In this document: piece after piece, positions 32,198-40,293 of the stretch
Layout: every line of letters starts with the position of its first letter
Numbering within the stretch: position 1 is the first letter of the stretch
Source: an uncultured Clostridia bacterium
GTDB taxonomy: Bacteria; Bacillota; Clostridia; Christensenellales; Borkfalkiaceae
Length of the DNA stretch: 57,483 nt
Direction: 5' to 3'
Assembly: GCA_947626935.1 (NCBI GenBank)
Contig: CANQUD010000009.1
Coordinates: forward strand, 1-57,483
The notes under the pieces: generated by a model
Told to the model about the DNA's origin: nothing
The model's input: the letters and a program-made list of their open reading frames with translations, nothing else
Database searches by the model: none
Translations under genes and position numbers: made by a program

Positions 32198-32572
32198 TTA
32201 ATGGTCGACGGGGTGCTCTTCGTTTTCGGGGAGCACCCTTTTTCCGCACTCTGCCCTGTAAAGGTCAATTCGGTCTGCCGTGACGCATACAAGCATCATC
32301 GGGTCGCCCCGCTCGACCAAGAGCCGAATAAGCGGCTTTGCCGCCGCGTTCAACTCTTCCGCGGATATTCCCGTCACGGTGTCCGCTTCCCCGAGGAGAT
32401 ACCCCTTTTCACAACCGAGAACAGCGGCGATATTGTTAAGGATATTCCCGCGCGGTGTTCTTCCTTTTATGTAATTGGTGATCGCCCCCTGCGTAATTCC
32501 AGCGCGTTTTGCAAGTTCGGCTTGCGTAATGCCTTTCTCGAACATAAGCGCTTTCAACCTTTTTCCATCCAT
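32198..32572 (-). CDS. Cro-like transcriptional regulator
   Basis: A 124-residue protein. XRE-type HTH at about 4-40 (KRLKALMFEKGITQAELAKR, then AGITQGAITNYIKG). A C-terminal domain follows with no S24 protease motif. First gene under the leftward early promoter, opposite the CI-like gene: the Cro position. The start at 32572 has AAGGAG upstream; the longer frame would begin inside the operator region. Confidence 0.85.
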   Translation of the reverse strand: MDGKRLKALMFEKGITQAELAKRAGITQGAITNYIKGRTPRGNILNNIAAVLGCEKGYLLGEADTVTGISAEELNAAAKPLIRLLVERGDPMMLVCVTADRIDLYRAECGKRVLPENEEHPVDH

Positions 32573-32603
32573 TTCATCACTTTCTCCTTTTCGAAACTTC
32601 ATT

Positions 32604-32685
32604 TTCATGAACTTTCTGACGATAGTATAATTCATCTTCATGAAGTTGTCAAGTGTTTTTTCGAAAAATTCTTGATTTTTATGAA
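32604..32685. promoter_or_regulatory. Operator sites of the lysis-lysogeny switch
   Basis: Three copies of a TTCATGAA-type palindrome: 32604-32611, 32637-32644 (within the 10-bp palindrome CTTCATGAAG) and 32678-32685 (TTTATGAA). The second lies in the spacer of the leftward promoter, the third in the spacer of the rightward repressor promoter, and the first lies downstream of the leftward start. Binding would repress early genes and autoregulate the repressor. Confidence 0.7.
32624..32652 (-). promoter_or_regulatory. Leftward early promoter (PR-like)
   Basis: Minus-strand TTGACA (32647-32652), 17-bp spacer, TATACT (32624-32629). Drives the Cro-like gene and the early operon. The spacer contains operator two. 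Confidence 0.8.
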
Positions 32686-32700
32686 GATTTTTTTTATACT
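32672..32700 (+). promoter_or_regulatory. Rightward repressor promoter
   Basis: TTGATT (32672-32677), 17-bp spacer with operator three, TATACT (32695-32700), ahead of the CI-like gene. Drives repressor, RhuM-like and integrase genes. Confidence 0.75.
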
Positions 32701-32720
32701 TTCTTCACGAGGTGAACGAA

Positions 32721-33302
32721 ATGACAATTGAAGAAATAAAACTCTACATGAAAAAGAACAAAATCACTTATCAAATGCTGGCAGACATGACGGGTTTATC
32801 AATCAGTACCGTGACAAAGATCTTCGGCGGCTTTGCCAAATATCCCCGCATTGATACGATGCAGGCAATCGAGAAGGCGCTCGGGCTGGACAAACCCACC
32901 ATGCCAAACGAGGTGGAACTCAACGATCTTTATCCTATCCCCCTGCTCGGCAGCGTGGTAGCGGGCGTCCCCATTGAGGCACAGGAAAATCTCGAAGGGT
33001 ATATCTATATCTCTTATCGCCCGAGTGAGGAGTACTTCGCTCTTCGTGTCCACGGGGACAGCATGAAGAACGCGGGCATCTTCGACAAGTCCGTCGTCGT
33101 CTGTCACAAACAAGAGAACGCGGACAGCGGGGAGATTGTTGTTGCAATGCTCAACGGGGAGCAGACGGTCAAACGCTTGAAGATCGTAGACGGACGCATC
33201 ATCCTCATGCCCGAAAATCCAGATTTCGACCCAATTTTTGTTTCTGAAAAGGACACTCTCATCATCCTCGGCAAAGTCGTCGAGGTGAGAATGACGCTGT
33301 GA
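32721..33302 (+). CDS. CI-like phage repressor with S24 self-cleavage domain
   Basis: A 193-residue repressor. N-terminal HTH at about 12-35 (YQMLADMTGLSISTVTKIF). C-terminal LexA/S24 domain: cleavage-type Ala-Gly in GSVVAGVP near 83, catalytic Ser in RVHGDSM near 115, and Lys in EQTVKRLK near 152. It is expected to hold lysogeny and be inactivated by RecA-stimulated self-cleavage. The start ATG 32721 is chosen over GTG 32712 because GAGGTG then sits at proper spacing. Confidence 0.93.
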   Translation: MTIEEIKLYMKKNKITYQMLADMTGLSISTVTKIFGGFAKYPRIDTMQAIEKALGLDKPTMPNEVELNDLYPIPLLGSVVAGVPIEAQENLEGYIYISYRPSEEYFALRVHGDSMKNAGIFDKSVVVCHKQENADSGEIVVAMLNGEQTVKRLKIVDGRIILMPENPDFDPIFVSEKDTLIILGKVVEVRMTL

Positions 33303-33310
33303 GGTGAAAA

Positions 33311-34324
33311 ATGGAAGAGAGCAAGATTATCATCTATCAAACTGAGGACGGGATTACGAAGATCTCCGTCACCCTCGACGGCGATACCGTATGGCTCACG
33401 CAGAGCCAAATGGCAGAGCTTTTCCAACGAGACATCTCCGTCATTTCCCGCCATATCAACAACATCTTTGAAGAAGGCGAGCTTGCCCCCCATTCAACCG
33501 TTGCAAAATTTGCAACAGTTCAAAATGAAGGCGGGCGCAGCGTTACGCGCGAGATAGAATATTACAATCTCGACGTCATCATATCGGTCGGATACCGCGT
33601 GAAATCCGTCCGCGGTACCCAATTCCGTATCTGGGCGAACCGTGTTCTGAAGGAGTACATGATCAAGGGGTTCGCGCTCAATGACGACCTTCTCAAGAAG
33701 GCGGGCGGCGGCGATTACTTCCGCGAACTCCTCGACCGCATCCGTGATATCCGCTCATCCGAACGCGTCTTCTACCGTCAGATCCTCGATATCTATGCGA
33801 CGAGCGTGGATTACAAAAGCGACGCGGAGGAAAGCATCCTCTTCTTCCGAACGGTACAAAACAAGATGCACTTTGCCGTTACGGGACATACGGCACCTGA
33901 GATCATCTATCTTCGCGCAGACAGCACAAAGCCCTTCATGGGATTGACTACCTTTGACGGAAAGCGGCCGCGCAAAATTGATATCACGACTGCTAAGAAC
34001 TATCTTACCGAAAAAGAGCTGAAAGAGCTCAATATGATCACGTCGGCCTATCTTGATTTTGCAGAGCTGCAAGCACTTCGCCGCCGACCCATGACGATGA
34101 AGGATTGGATCGCAAAACTCGATGAATTTCTCCGCATGAGCGAGAGCGAAGTCCTCGATAATGCAGGCAAGATCTCTCACGAAATGGCAGTCGAGCGTGC
34201 GAATTCCGAGTATGCAAAATACCGTGCGCGTACGGTAGACGAACTCTCTCCCGTCGAACGCGACTTCCTCGAATCTATCAAGAAGACCCAAAAAGCATTG
34301 GAAACGAAGAAAAAGAAAAAATGA
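33311..34324 (+). CDS. rhuM: RhuM-family protein
   Basis: A 337-residue protein. The RhuM signature runs through the first half: GDTVWLTQSQMAELFQRD, then STVAKFATVQNEGGRSVTRE, YYNLDVIISVGYRVKS and RGTQFRIWANRVLKEYM. The C-terminal part is helical and charged. RhuM proteins are widespread on prophages and islands (first named in Salmonella SPI-3); they have a winged-helix-like N-terminus and unclear function. Here the gene sits 8 bp after the repressor and overlaps the integrase by 4 nt, so it is expressed in the lysogen. Confidence 0.88.
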   Translation: MEESKIIIYQTEDGITKISVTLDGDTVWLTQSQMAELFQRDISVISRHINNIFEEGELAPHSTVAKFATVQNEGGRSVTREIEYYNLDVIISVGYRVKSVRGTQFRIWANRVLKEYMIKGFALNDDLLKKAGGGDYFRELLDRIRDIRSSERVFYRQILDIYATSVDYKSDAEESILFFRTVQNKMHFAVTGHTAPEIIYLRADSTKPFMGLTTFDGKRPRKIDITTAKNYLTEKELKELNMITSAYLDFAELQALRRRPMTMKDWIAKLDEFLRMSESEVLDNAGKISHEMAVERANSEYAKYRARTVDELSPVERDFLESIKKTQKALETKKKKK

Positions 34325-35463
34325 ATGACGGATTCATTAAAATCATAGACGATACAGACGACCTCCTTCGGGAGGCTCTTAATCATGGCGACGCTTTGGC
34401 CACTCCGAGGGAGAGTCAAATGCTTTTAGAAATGACCGGCGTTTCTATCAACACCAAGCCCCGCCGCGACGGACGTTATCAAGGATATATCCTCAAAGAC
34501 GGGCAAAAAAAATACCTCTACGGCAAGACGCGCGAAGAGGTAGCGGAAAAGATGAAATCTTATTTCAGGGAGGAAAATGCACCGAAAAGAAAAAAGAAAG
34601 AGAAAAAAAATTGCCCTACCTTTGGAGAATACTACGCTCGATGGTTGTCACTGTACAAAGAACCGGTATTAAAGGCAAAATCTTTACTGACCGTCCGTGA
34701 TACAATAAAGCCGGCGCTTCTCAGATTCGGGGACGTGCCGCTCGATAAGATCTCGGCCGATGATGTACAAGCACTTCTCCTATCGATCAGGAGCACGCGC
34801 TCGAGGGACATATGCCGCGCGACCATGAATCAGATCTTCAACAAGGCGGTCATTTCCGATCTGATCAAAAAAAATCCGTGCCTTGCGGTTGAGATCGAAA
34901 AACACGTCTATGGGAAGAAAAAGGCACTGACGCGGGAGGAGGAGGAGCGCTTTCTGAGAGCCTCCGAAAGATCCCCGCACTTTCTGCTTTTCCGACTTCT
35001 TCTCGCAACGGGAATTCGCATCGGAGAGGCACTCGCACTCAAAATATCCGACTTTGACACCTCCGGCTATTTCCTCTCCATAACGAAGGATGTGGTGTTC
35101 TTGAATGGGAAACGAATCGAACAGGAAACCCCGAAGACAAAAGCGGGAAATCGCACGATTCCCATCCCGAAATCGCTATGCGATGAGATCGTCGATGGCA
35201 GAGCGGGTTCGGAGACTGCTTTCCCGACAACATACAATGCCGTCTCCTGTGCACTGAAACGCATTGCAAAAGAGGAAAATCTCACGGTTTCGGCACATAT
35301 TTTGCGGCACACCTATGCGACACGGCTGGAACAGGCGGGCGTCCCTTCCAAAGTTCGACAATACCTACTCGGACATTCCGACAGTCGCATGACAGAGAAC
35401 ATCTATACCGACATCCAAGCAGAAAGCATCGAGAGATTTTCCGAAATTATCCGAAAATTGTGA
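34321..35463 (+). CDS. int: Tyrosine integrase
   Basis: A 380-residue site-specific recombinase. AP2-like arm-binding domain at about 40-80 (KPRRDGRYQGYILKDGQKK), SAM-like core-binding domain about 100-195, and catalytic domain from about 205: Arg in ATGIRIGEALAL, HILRHTYATRLEQAG, then LGHSDSRMTENIYT with the nucleophilic Tyr. It catalyses integration and excision at tRNA-Val. Translation is coupled to RhuM by ATGA. The first 35 residues may be an extension. Confidence 0.95.
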   Translation: MNDGFIKIIDDTDDLLREALNHGDALATPRESQMLLEMTGVSINTKPRRDGRYQGYILKDGQKKYLYGKTREEVAEKMKSYFREENAPKRKKKEKKNCPTFGEYYARWLSLYKEPVLKAKSLLTVRDTIKPALLRFGDVPLDKISADDVQALLLSIRSTRSRDICRATMNQIFNKAVISDLIKKNPCLAVEIEKHVYGKKKALTREEEERFLRASERSPHFLLFRLLLATGIRIGEALALKISDFDTSGYFLSITKDVVFLNGKRIEQETPKTKAGNRTIPIPKSLCDEIVDGRAGSETAFPTTYNAVSCALKRIAKEENLTVSAHILRHTYATRLEQAGVPSKVRQYLLGHSDSRMTENIYTDIQAESIERFSEIIRKL

Positions 35464-35477
35464 CAAAAAATAAGGTG

Positions 35478-35511
35478 TTTGACACCAGTTTTGACACCAA
35501 TTTTGACACTT
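35478..35511. promoter_or_regulatory. Integrase arm-type tandem sites, right end
   Basis: Three direct copies of TTTGACAC(C/T) with 12-bp period (starts 35478, 35490, 35502). The 10-mer TTTGACACCA recurs next to attL at 551-560. Likely arm sites for the N-terminal domain of the integrase. Confidence 0.6.
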
Positions 35512-35549
35512 TTTTATGGCAAATCATCAATTATATTGAGCATGTGGGC

Positions 35550-35695
<146 letters not shown>

Positions 35696-35756
35696 GTACA
35701 ACAGTACTATTTTATCATGACCGCGGGAGCTTGTCAAGCATTCTTCGCGGAAAATG

Positions 35757-37301
35757 TCATTTTTCGGAAAAATTTTTTCCCGCAAGCCTGTCGCGGTCGG
35801 GACCTGCGGCGATGAGGGCCATGTAGCGGCCGTAAGCCGTCTCGATGATCTTGTCCCAAGTGACATAAATATCCCTTTGCGCGTTTTCCCCGACGAGGCG
35901 GAGCGCGTCCCTGTCCGCAACGGCGTTCATCACGCCGTCGGCAAAGGCGTCTACGTCGTTGGGGAAGGCATAGCCGTTCACCCCGTGCGTGACGGAATAG
36001 GACGTGACGCTGTTCTCGATGAAAGCGGTCGGCGTCTTGCGGGAGGCCGCCTCGATCTGCACGAGGCTCGAAGCGTCGTACAGGCTGGGGAAGAGGAACA
36101 TATCGGCGGCGGCGTACGTCTCGCACAAAAGGGTGCGGTCGCTAATCTGGCCCGTGAAAACGGTCTCTTCGCCGACGTTTTCCTCCATGAACTTCTTTTC
36201 GATCATCTTTTCGTCGGGGCCCTCCCCCACGACGATCATGCGGAAATTCAGCCCGCGCTTTTTGAGCTCGCGGAGCACTTCCGCAATGAAGAACAGATTT
36301 TTCTCTGTGACAAGACGCCCGACGAAGAGGAATCCGAGGCTCTCGCCGTCAAGCCCGTAGCGCGCCCTGCCGCGCGCCCGCTCCGCCTCGTAGTCCTCGG
36401 GAAGCTCCATCGTCGTGGCGTTGGGCAGATAGCGGATATCCCCCTCGTAGCCGTAACTGCGCAGCACGTCGCCCACGGCGCGGTTCATCGTCCAGACCTC
36501 GTCGCTCGCGTTGAACGTTTCGAGAATGAATTTCACGAGGCCGTCGGTAATGAGGTTGTCCCCCACGACCTTGACGAAATTCTGGCGGAATTGGGTATGG
36601 AACGTCATGACGAGCGGGATCCCCCTCTTCCTTGCGAGGTTCTTCGTGTACCAGCCGACAAAGAAGGGAGAGTGGCAGTGGATGATGTCGATGCGCAATT
36701 TTTCGAGCAATTTGCTGCACTGCGCGTCGAGATCGGGCAGAGCGATCTGATAGTTGAGTTTTTTGGAGAAGATGCTGACGACGCCGATCACGGGGTAGCT
36801 GCGCACATAGGCGAGCCCCTTGCAGGCGGGCGCCAACACGATGACGTTCATCTTTTCGGAAAGGCGGGTGGCATAGTTTTCGAGCACGTTGATCACGCCG
36901 TCGAAAACAGGGTAAAAGGAATCGTTGGCAAGCAAAATGGTCTTTTTGCCGTTCGAATTGTACTCCTCGATCACCTGCTCCAAAAATTGTTTATATGCCT
37001 TTTCGGTACGTTTGGGCGTAGAGTTGAGGATCTCGACGTCCTCGGCCGTCTGCTCCGCTTTGAGCTTTCTCGCGGCGGCCGCGGCCTCGCTTGCGGCGCG
37101 CTTTTCGGCGCGGATCCTTGCCCGCTCCAGCTCGCGCTCCGCCCGTTCCGCGGAAAGACGGGCTCTCTCTTCCTTCGTTCTCTCGCGCTTGACCTTTTCG
37201 GGCTTCGCTTCGTCCGCCTTCCGCTCCTCCGCCCCTTCGACGGGGTCGGTCTTGATGCTCTCTTCAGGCGACGCCGAACCGGGAAATTGCTTTTCTTCCA
37301 A
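35757..37301 (-). CDS. GT4-type glycosyltransferase with charged N-terminal extension
   Basis: A 514-residue GT-B enzyme of the family that makes glycolipids and cell-surface glycans (1,2-diacylglycerol glucosyltransferase-like). Residues 1-105 are a Lys/Glu/Ala/Arg-rich helix not found in typical members. The Rossmann halves follow: LANDSFYPVFDGVINVLENY near 122, HCHSPFFVGWYTKNLA near 210, FVGRLVTEKNLFF near 347, VVGEGPDEKMIEK near 375, and the sugar-nucleotide-binding FPSLYDASSLVQIEAASRKTP (first part near 429). TTG start with AAGGAG ahead. Confidence 0.85.
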   Translation of the reverse strand: MEEKQFPGSASPEESIKTDPVEGAEERKADEAKPEKVKRERTKEERARLSAERAERELERARIRAEKRAASEAAAAARKLKAEQTAEDVEILNSTPKRTEKAYKQFLEQVIEEYNSNGKKTILLANDSFYPVFDGVINVLENYATRLSEKMNVIVLAPACKGLAYVRSYPVIGVVSIFSKKLNYQIALPDLDAQCSKLLEKLRIDIIHCHSPFFVGWYTKNLARKRGIPLVMTFHTQFRQNFVKVVGDNLITDGLVKFILETFNASDEVWTMNRAVGDVLRSYGYEGDIRYLPNATTMELPEDYEAERARGRARYGLDGESLGFLFVGRLVTEKNLFFIAEVLRELKKRGLNFRMIVVGEGPDEKMIEKKFMEENVGEETVFTGQISDRTLLCETYAAADMFLFPSLYDASSLVQIEAASRKTPTAFIENSVTSYSVTHGVNGYAFPNDVDAFADGVMNAVADRDALRLVGENAQRDIYVTWDKIIETAYGRYMALIAAGPDRDRLAGKNFSEK

Positions 37302-37520
37302 TGTTCCTCTCCTTACTCGTTCGGATTTTTCTGCTCTTTGGGATTGTACCTCTTTTTTCGCTTTTTGTCAAGTGTTCGGCCGAAAAAAGCGCGCCCGTGC
37401 GCCTTTTCCGGCGAAAATGTTCTTTGAGCCGTCTGTCCGCGCGCCGCATTCTCGCATGCGCATATGGGAAGCATGACATAAAACGGCATACCCATGTCCG
37501 AGACATGGCTTTCAAAAAAG

Positions 37521-37546
37521 AAAAAACCGACGGCTGACCGGCGGTT
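37521..37546 (-). terminator. Terminator after the LysR operon
   Basis: A 9-bp stem with one mismatch (37525-37533 with 38-46) and loop CTGA, followed on the minus strand by six T. It overlaps the stop of the gene at 37546. Confidence 0.75.
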
Positions 37547-37974
37547 CATTCTGTTTTTTCTCTGCTGCGGGCGAGCGCGCAGAGTTCTTCGCAAAACTCT
37601 TTGAGATAGGGCCTGCAATAGCAGCGGAAGTCGAACGTGCGCTCCTCCATGCTCCCGCTCACGTCGATGGAGAGGTCCACGCTGAAATCGGGCTTCTTCA
37701 TCCCGTCCGGATACGGGTACCGTTTGGACAGAAATTTTTCGCATGCCTTTTCGTAGCGGATCGCGGCGTTGTGCGGGAAGCGGACGACGCAGATCTTCGG
37801 CCCCGACCCGTCGACAGGCCCGATGCCGATGAAGTCGCCGCTCTTATAGTAGTTGCACAATGCCTCGTTGAGATTGCGGATCCTGCTGGCGAGATTGGAA
37901 AAATCGTGCGCAAAATTCTGCTCGAGGTGACGCTCCATGACGCAGTAGGAGAGCCATTCTTCCCGTTTAGGCAT
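37546..37974 (-). CDS. Conserved-type hypothetical protein after LysR gene
   Basis: A 142-residue soluble protein with an N-terminal helical part (EEWLSYCVMERHLEQNF) and a beta-rich centre (SGPKICVVRFPHNAAIRYEK). Overlaps the LysR stop by 8 nt, so the two are co-translated. No family recognised. Confidence 0.75.
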   Translation of the reverse strand: MPKREEWLSYCVMERHLEQNFAHDFSNLASRIRNLNEALCNYYKSGDFIGIGPVDGSGPKICVVRFPHNAAIRYEKACEKFLSKRYPYPDGMKKPDFSVDLSIDVSGSMEERTFDFRCYCRPYLKEFCEELCALARSREKTE

Positions 37975-38866
37975 CGCCGTCCCTCTTGAACAGATTGATG
38001 AAAGCGCGCAGCGCGTACTGCGCGTTGCCTGCCTTCGGGGTCGCCATGCCGATGGAGCGGATGGGCAGGGCGGGTTCCACGTTGAGTTCGAGGAGCAGGC
38101 CTTCCGCCAGCCTCTTTTTGATGTATTCCCGCGGGATGCAGCCGATCCCCATGCCGAACGTCACGAGCTGTTTCATGAAGTCCCAGCTGTCGATCTCGAT
38201 CGTCGGCTGGATGGACATGCCGAAGTTGCGGCAGAAGCTGTCGAACGAGGAACGGGCCGCCGTGTTCTCCTTCATCAGGATGAGAGGGTATTGTTGCAGA
38301 TCCGCAAGGGTCATCTTGCCGCCCGCAAGGTCGGCGTACTCCTTCCCCACCACGAACACGTCGTGCAGGATCTGGATGGTCTCGCCGAACTGCACGCCCT
38401 CGTCCAAAGGAACGGGCATGTTGAGGAAACCGACGTCGCAGCGGTCGGTTTTCAGGCACTCGATGATCTTGGGCGAGACGTCGGAGATGAGTTCGATCTT
38501 CACCTGCGGGTAGAGATTGCGGAACTCGACGATCTTGCCCGAGAGCACATATTGGAAGATGGACGCCGACGCGCCGATGCGCAGGGTGCCCGTAGCCGTC
38601 TCGCGGAGCTCCATGAGCCTGTCCTCCACGCTGCTGAGCAGTTTCACCGCCTTTTCGACGTCCCCATAGACGAGTTCTCCGCCCTGCGCGGTGAGTTCCA
38701 TGCCCTTCCGCATGCGCTTGAAAAGAGGCGTGCCGAGCTGCGTCTCGAGCGTCTTGATCGCCTGTGAGACCGCCGGCTGGGAGATATACAACTCTTCCGC
38801 AGCTTTCGTCAGGCTGCCGCAGCGCGCAACCGTATAGAAAACTCTGTATAGATCGAGATTCACCAT
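37967..38866 (-). CDS. LysR-family transcriptional regulator
   Basis: A 299-residue regulator. N-terminal winged HTH (residues 3-60: SLTKAAEELYISQPAVSQAI, then LETQLGTPLFKR), linker helix, and a periplasmic-binding-type effector domain from about 90 (TGTLRIGASASIFQYVL). The effector is unknown. RBS AAGGAGG lies between it and mnmE, the gene before it on the same strand. Confidence 0.92.
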   Translation of the reverse strand: MVNLDLYRVFYTVARCGSLTKAAEELYISQPAVSQAIKTLETQLGTPLFKRMRKGMELTAQGGELVYGDVEKAVKLLSSVEDRLMELRETATGTLRIGASASIFQYVLSGKIVEFRNLYPQVKIELISDVSPKIIECLKTDRCDVGFLNMPVPLDEGVQFGETIQILHDVFVVGKEYADLAGGKMTLADLQQYPLILMKENTAARSSFDSFCRNFGMSIQPTIEIDSWDFMKQLVTFGMGIGCIPREYIKKRLAEGLLLELNVEPALPIRSIGMATPKAGNAQYALRAFINLFKRDGDA

Positions 38867-38885
38867 AGGAATGCCTCCTTCAAAT

Positions 38886-40211
38886 TTATTTTCCCACGCA
38901 GAATTTTTCGAAGATCTCCCGTATGACGTCCTCCGCCGCAGTCTCCCCCGTCAGTTCGCCGAGGGCGGCATAGGCGCGTCCGACGTCCTCCGCATAGAGC
39001 TCGGAGGGAAGCCCCGCCCCGATCGCCCCCATCGCCTCTTGGACGGCGGCATGGGCTCGTTCCACGGCGCGGTAATGCCGTTCTTCGAGCAGAAACGCCT
39101 CCCCGTTCTCTTCGCCGTAGCCGCGCTCATAGAGCAGGTCGAGAAGGGTATCCAGCCCCTCCCCCGTCTTGGCGGAGAGAACGACGTCGCACCCCGTCTT
39201 GCGGCCGAGATCACACTTCGCTCCCACCGTGATGACGGGCGTCCCCTGCGGAAATGCGGGTTCGTCGCCCTCCTCTTTCAGATAGACGATGACGTCCGCA
39301 CCCCTGATCGCCTGTTCTGCGCGGCGGATCCCCTCCCGTTCGAGAGGGTCGGCGCCCGTTCTCAGCCCTGCGGTGTCGATGAGGCGGAAGAGCACGCCGC
39401 GGACGGAGATCGTTCCCTCGACGGTGTCGCGCGTCGTCCCCGCAATCTCGGAGACGATGGCGCGTTCATAGCCGAGGAGCGCGTTGAAGAGGGAGCTCTT
39501 GCCCGCGTTCGGCCTGCCGCAGAGGGCGACGTTCACGCCGTTCTTGATCTTCTTCCCCGCGCTGTATTGCCGCAAGAGAGCGGAGAGCGAGGCCTCGACC
39601 TCGGACATGGTATCCCCGATTTGCTTGCGCGTGTCGAGAGTAAGATCCTCCTCGGGGTAGTCGATATCGGCGTCCACGCTCGCGAGGCACTCCCTGAGTT
39701 TCGCCTGCAACCGTCTCCCCTCTTCGGTGAGTTTTTCGCCGTAGAGAAGATAGCCCGCGCGGATCTCCGCTTCCGACTGCGCGTTGATCATGTCTGCCAT
39801 GCCCTCCGCGGCGGAGAGGGAGAGTTTGCCGTTCAGGAAGGCGCGCTTGGTAAATTCGCCGCGCCCGGCAAGGCGCGCGCCCAATTCGACGGTGCGTTTC
39901 AGGACGCCGCGCGCGATCTCGCTGCCGCCGTGGCAGTGGAACTCCGCGACATCCTCCCCCGTAAACGACTTCGGCGCGAAGAAGAGGACCAAAAACCCAT
40001 AGTCCTTGAATCCGCCGCAGTCGATCTCCCCGGGGTACATCGTATTCGGCTTCAACTCGCCCTTTCGGGAAAACATGCGGCGGGCGATCCCGAAGCAACC
40101 GTCGCCGCTCATGCGCACGATGGCAACGCCTCCTCTGCCCTCCGCCGTCGCGATCGCAGAAATGACCATATCCGTATGCGGGAGCTCCTCCCCTGTGATA
40201 TTTGCTTCCAT
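38886..40211 (-). CDS. mnmE: tRNA modification GTPase MnmE
   Basis: A 441-residue GTPase that with MnmG forms cmnm5 groups at wobble uridine 34. N-terminal folate-binding domain (ISAIATAEGRGGVAIVRMSG), helical domain, and an inserted G domain: G1 GRPNAGKSS near 235, GTTRDT near 260, DTAG near 280, and GAKCD in place of the usual NKxD near 337. C-terminal FCVGK with the conserved Cys. A normal-length host gene. Confidence 0.96.
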   Translation of the reverse strand: MEANITGEELPHTDMVISAIATAEGRGGVAIVRMSGDGCFGIARRMFSRKGELKPNTMYPGEIDCGGFKDYGFLVLFFAPKSFTGEDVAEFHCHGGSEIARGVLKRTVELGARLAGRGEFTKRAFLNGKLSLSAAEGMADMINAQSEAEIRAGYLLYGEKLTEEGRRLQAKLRECLASVDADIDYPEEDLTLDTRKQIGDTMSEVEASLSALLRQYSAGKKIKNGVNVALCGRPNAGKSSLFNALLGYERAIVSEIAGTTRDTVEGTISVRGVLFRLIDTAGLRTGADPLEREGIRRAEQAIRGADVIVYLKEEGDEPAFPQGTPVITVGAKCDLGRKTGCDVVLSAKTGEGLDTLLDLLYERGYGEENGEAFLLEERHYRAVERAHAAVQEAMGAIGAGLPSELYAEDVGRAYAALGELTGETAAEDVIREIFEKFCVGK

Positions 40212-40261
40212 TATAGCAAATTTGACGCAATATGTAAAATATTTTTAAGTCGGCGGTGACG

Positions 40262-40289
40262 AAAAAAGTCCCGCAAACGGGACTTTTTT
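40262..40289. terminator. Terminator between the membrane-protein gene and mnmE
   Basis: A 12-bp perfect stem (AAAAAAGTCCCG with CGGGACTTTTTT, loop CAAA) with A and T tracts on both sides, so it works in either direction. It ends the transcript of the leftward gene at 40294. Confidence 0.85.
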
Positions 40290-40293
40290 GAGA

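Noticed and set aside
35754-37427. Long plus-strand frames over the glycosyltransferase gene
   Set aside because: Antisense shadow of a G/C-rich gene; the minus-strand protein has clear GT-B motifs.
38871-40259. Long plus-strand frame over mnmE
   Set aside because: Antisense shadow; MnmE motifs are all on the minus strand.
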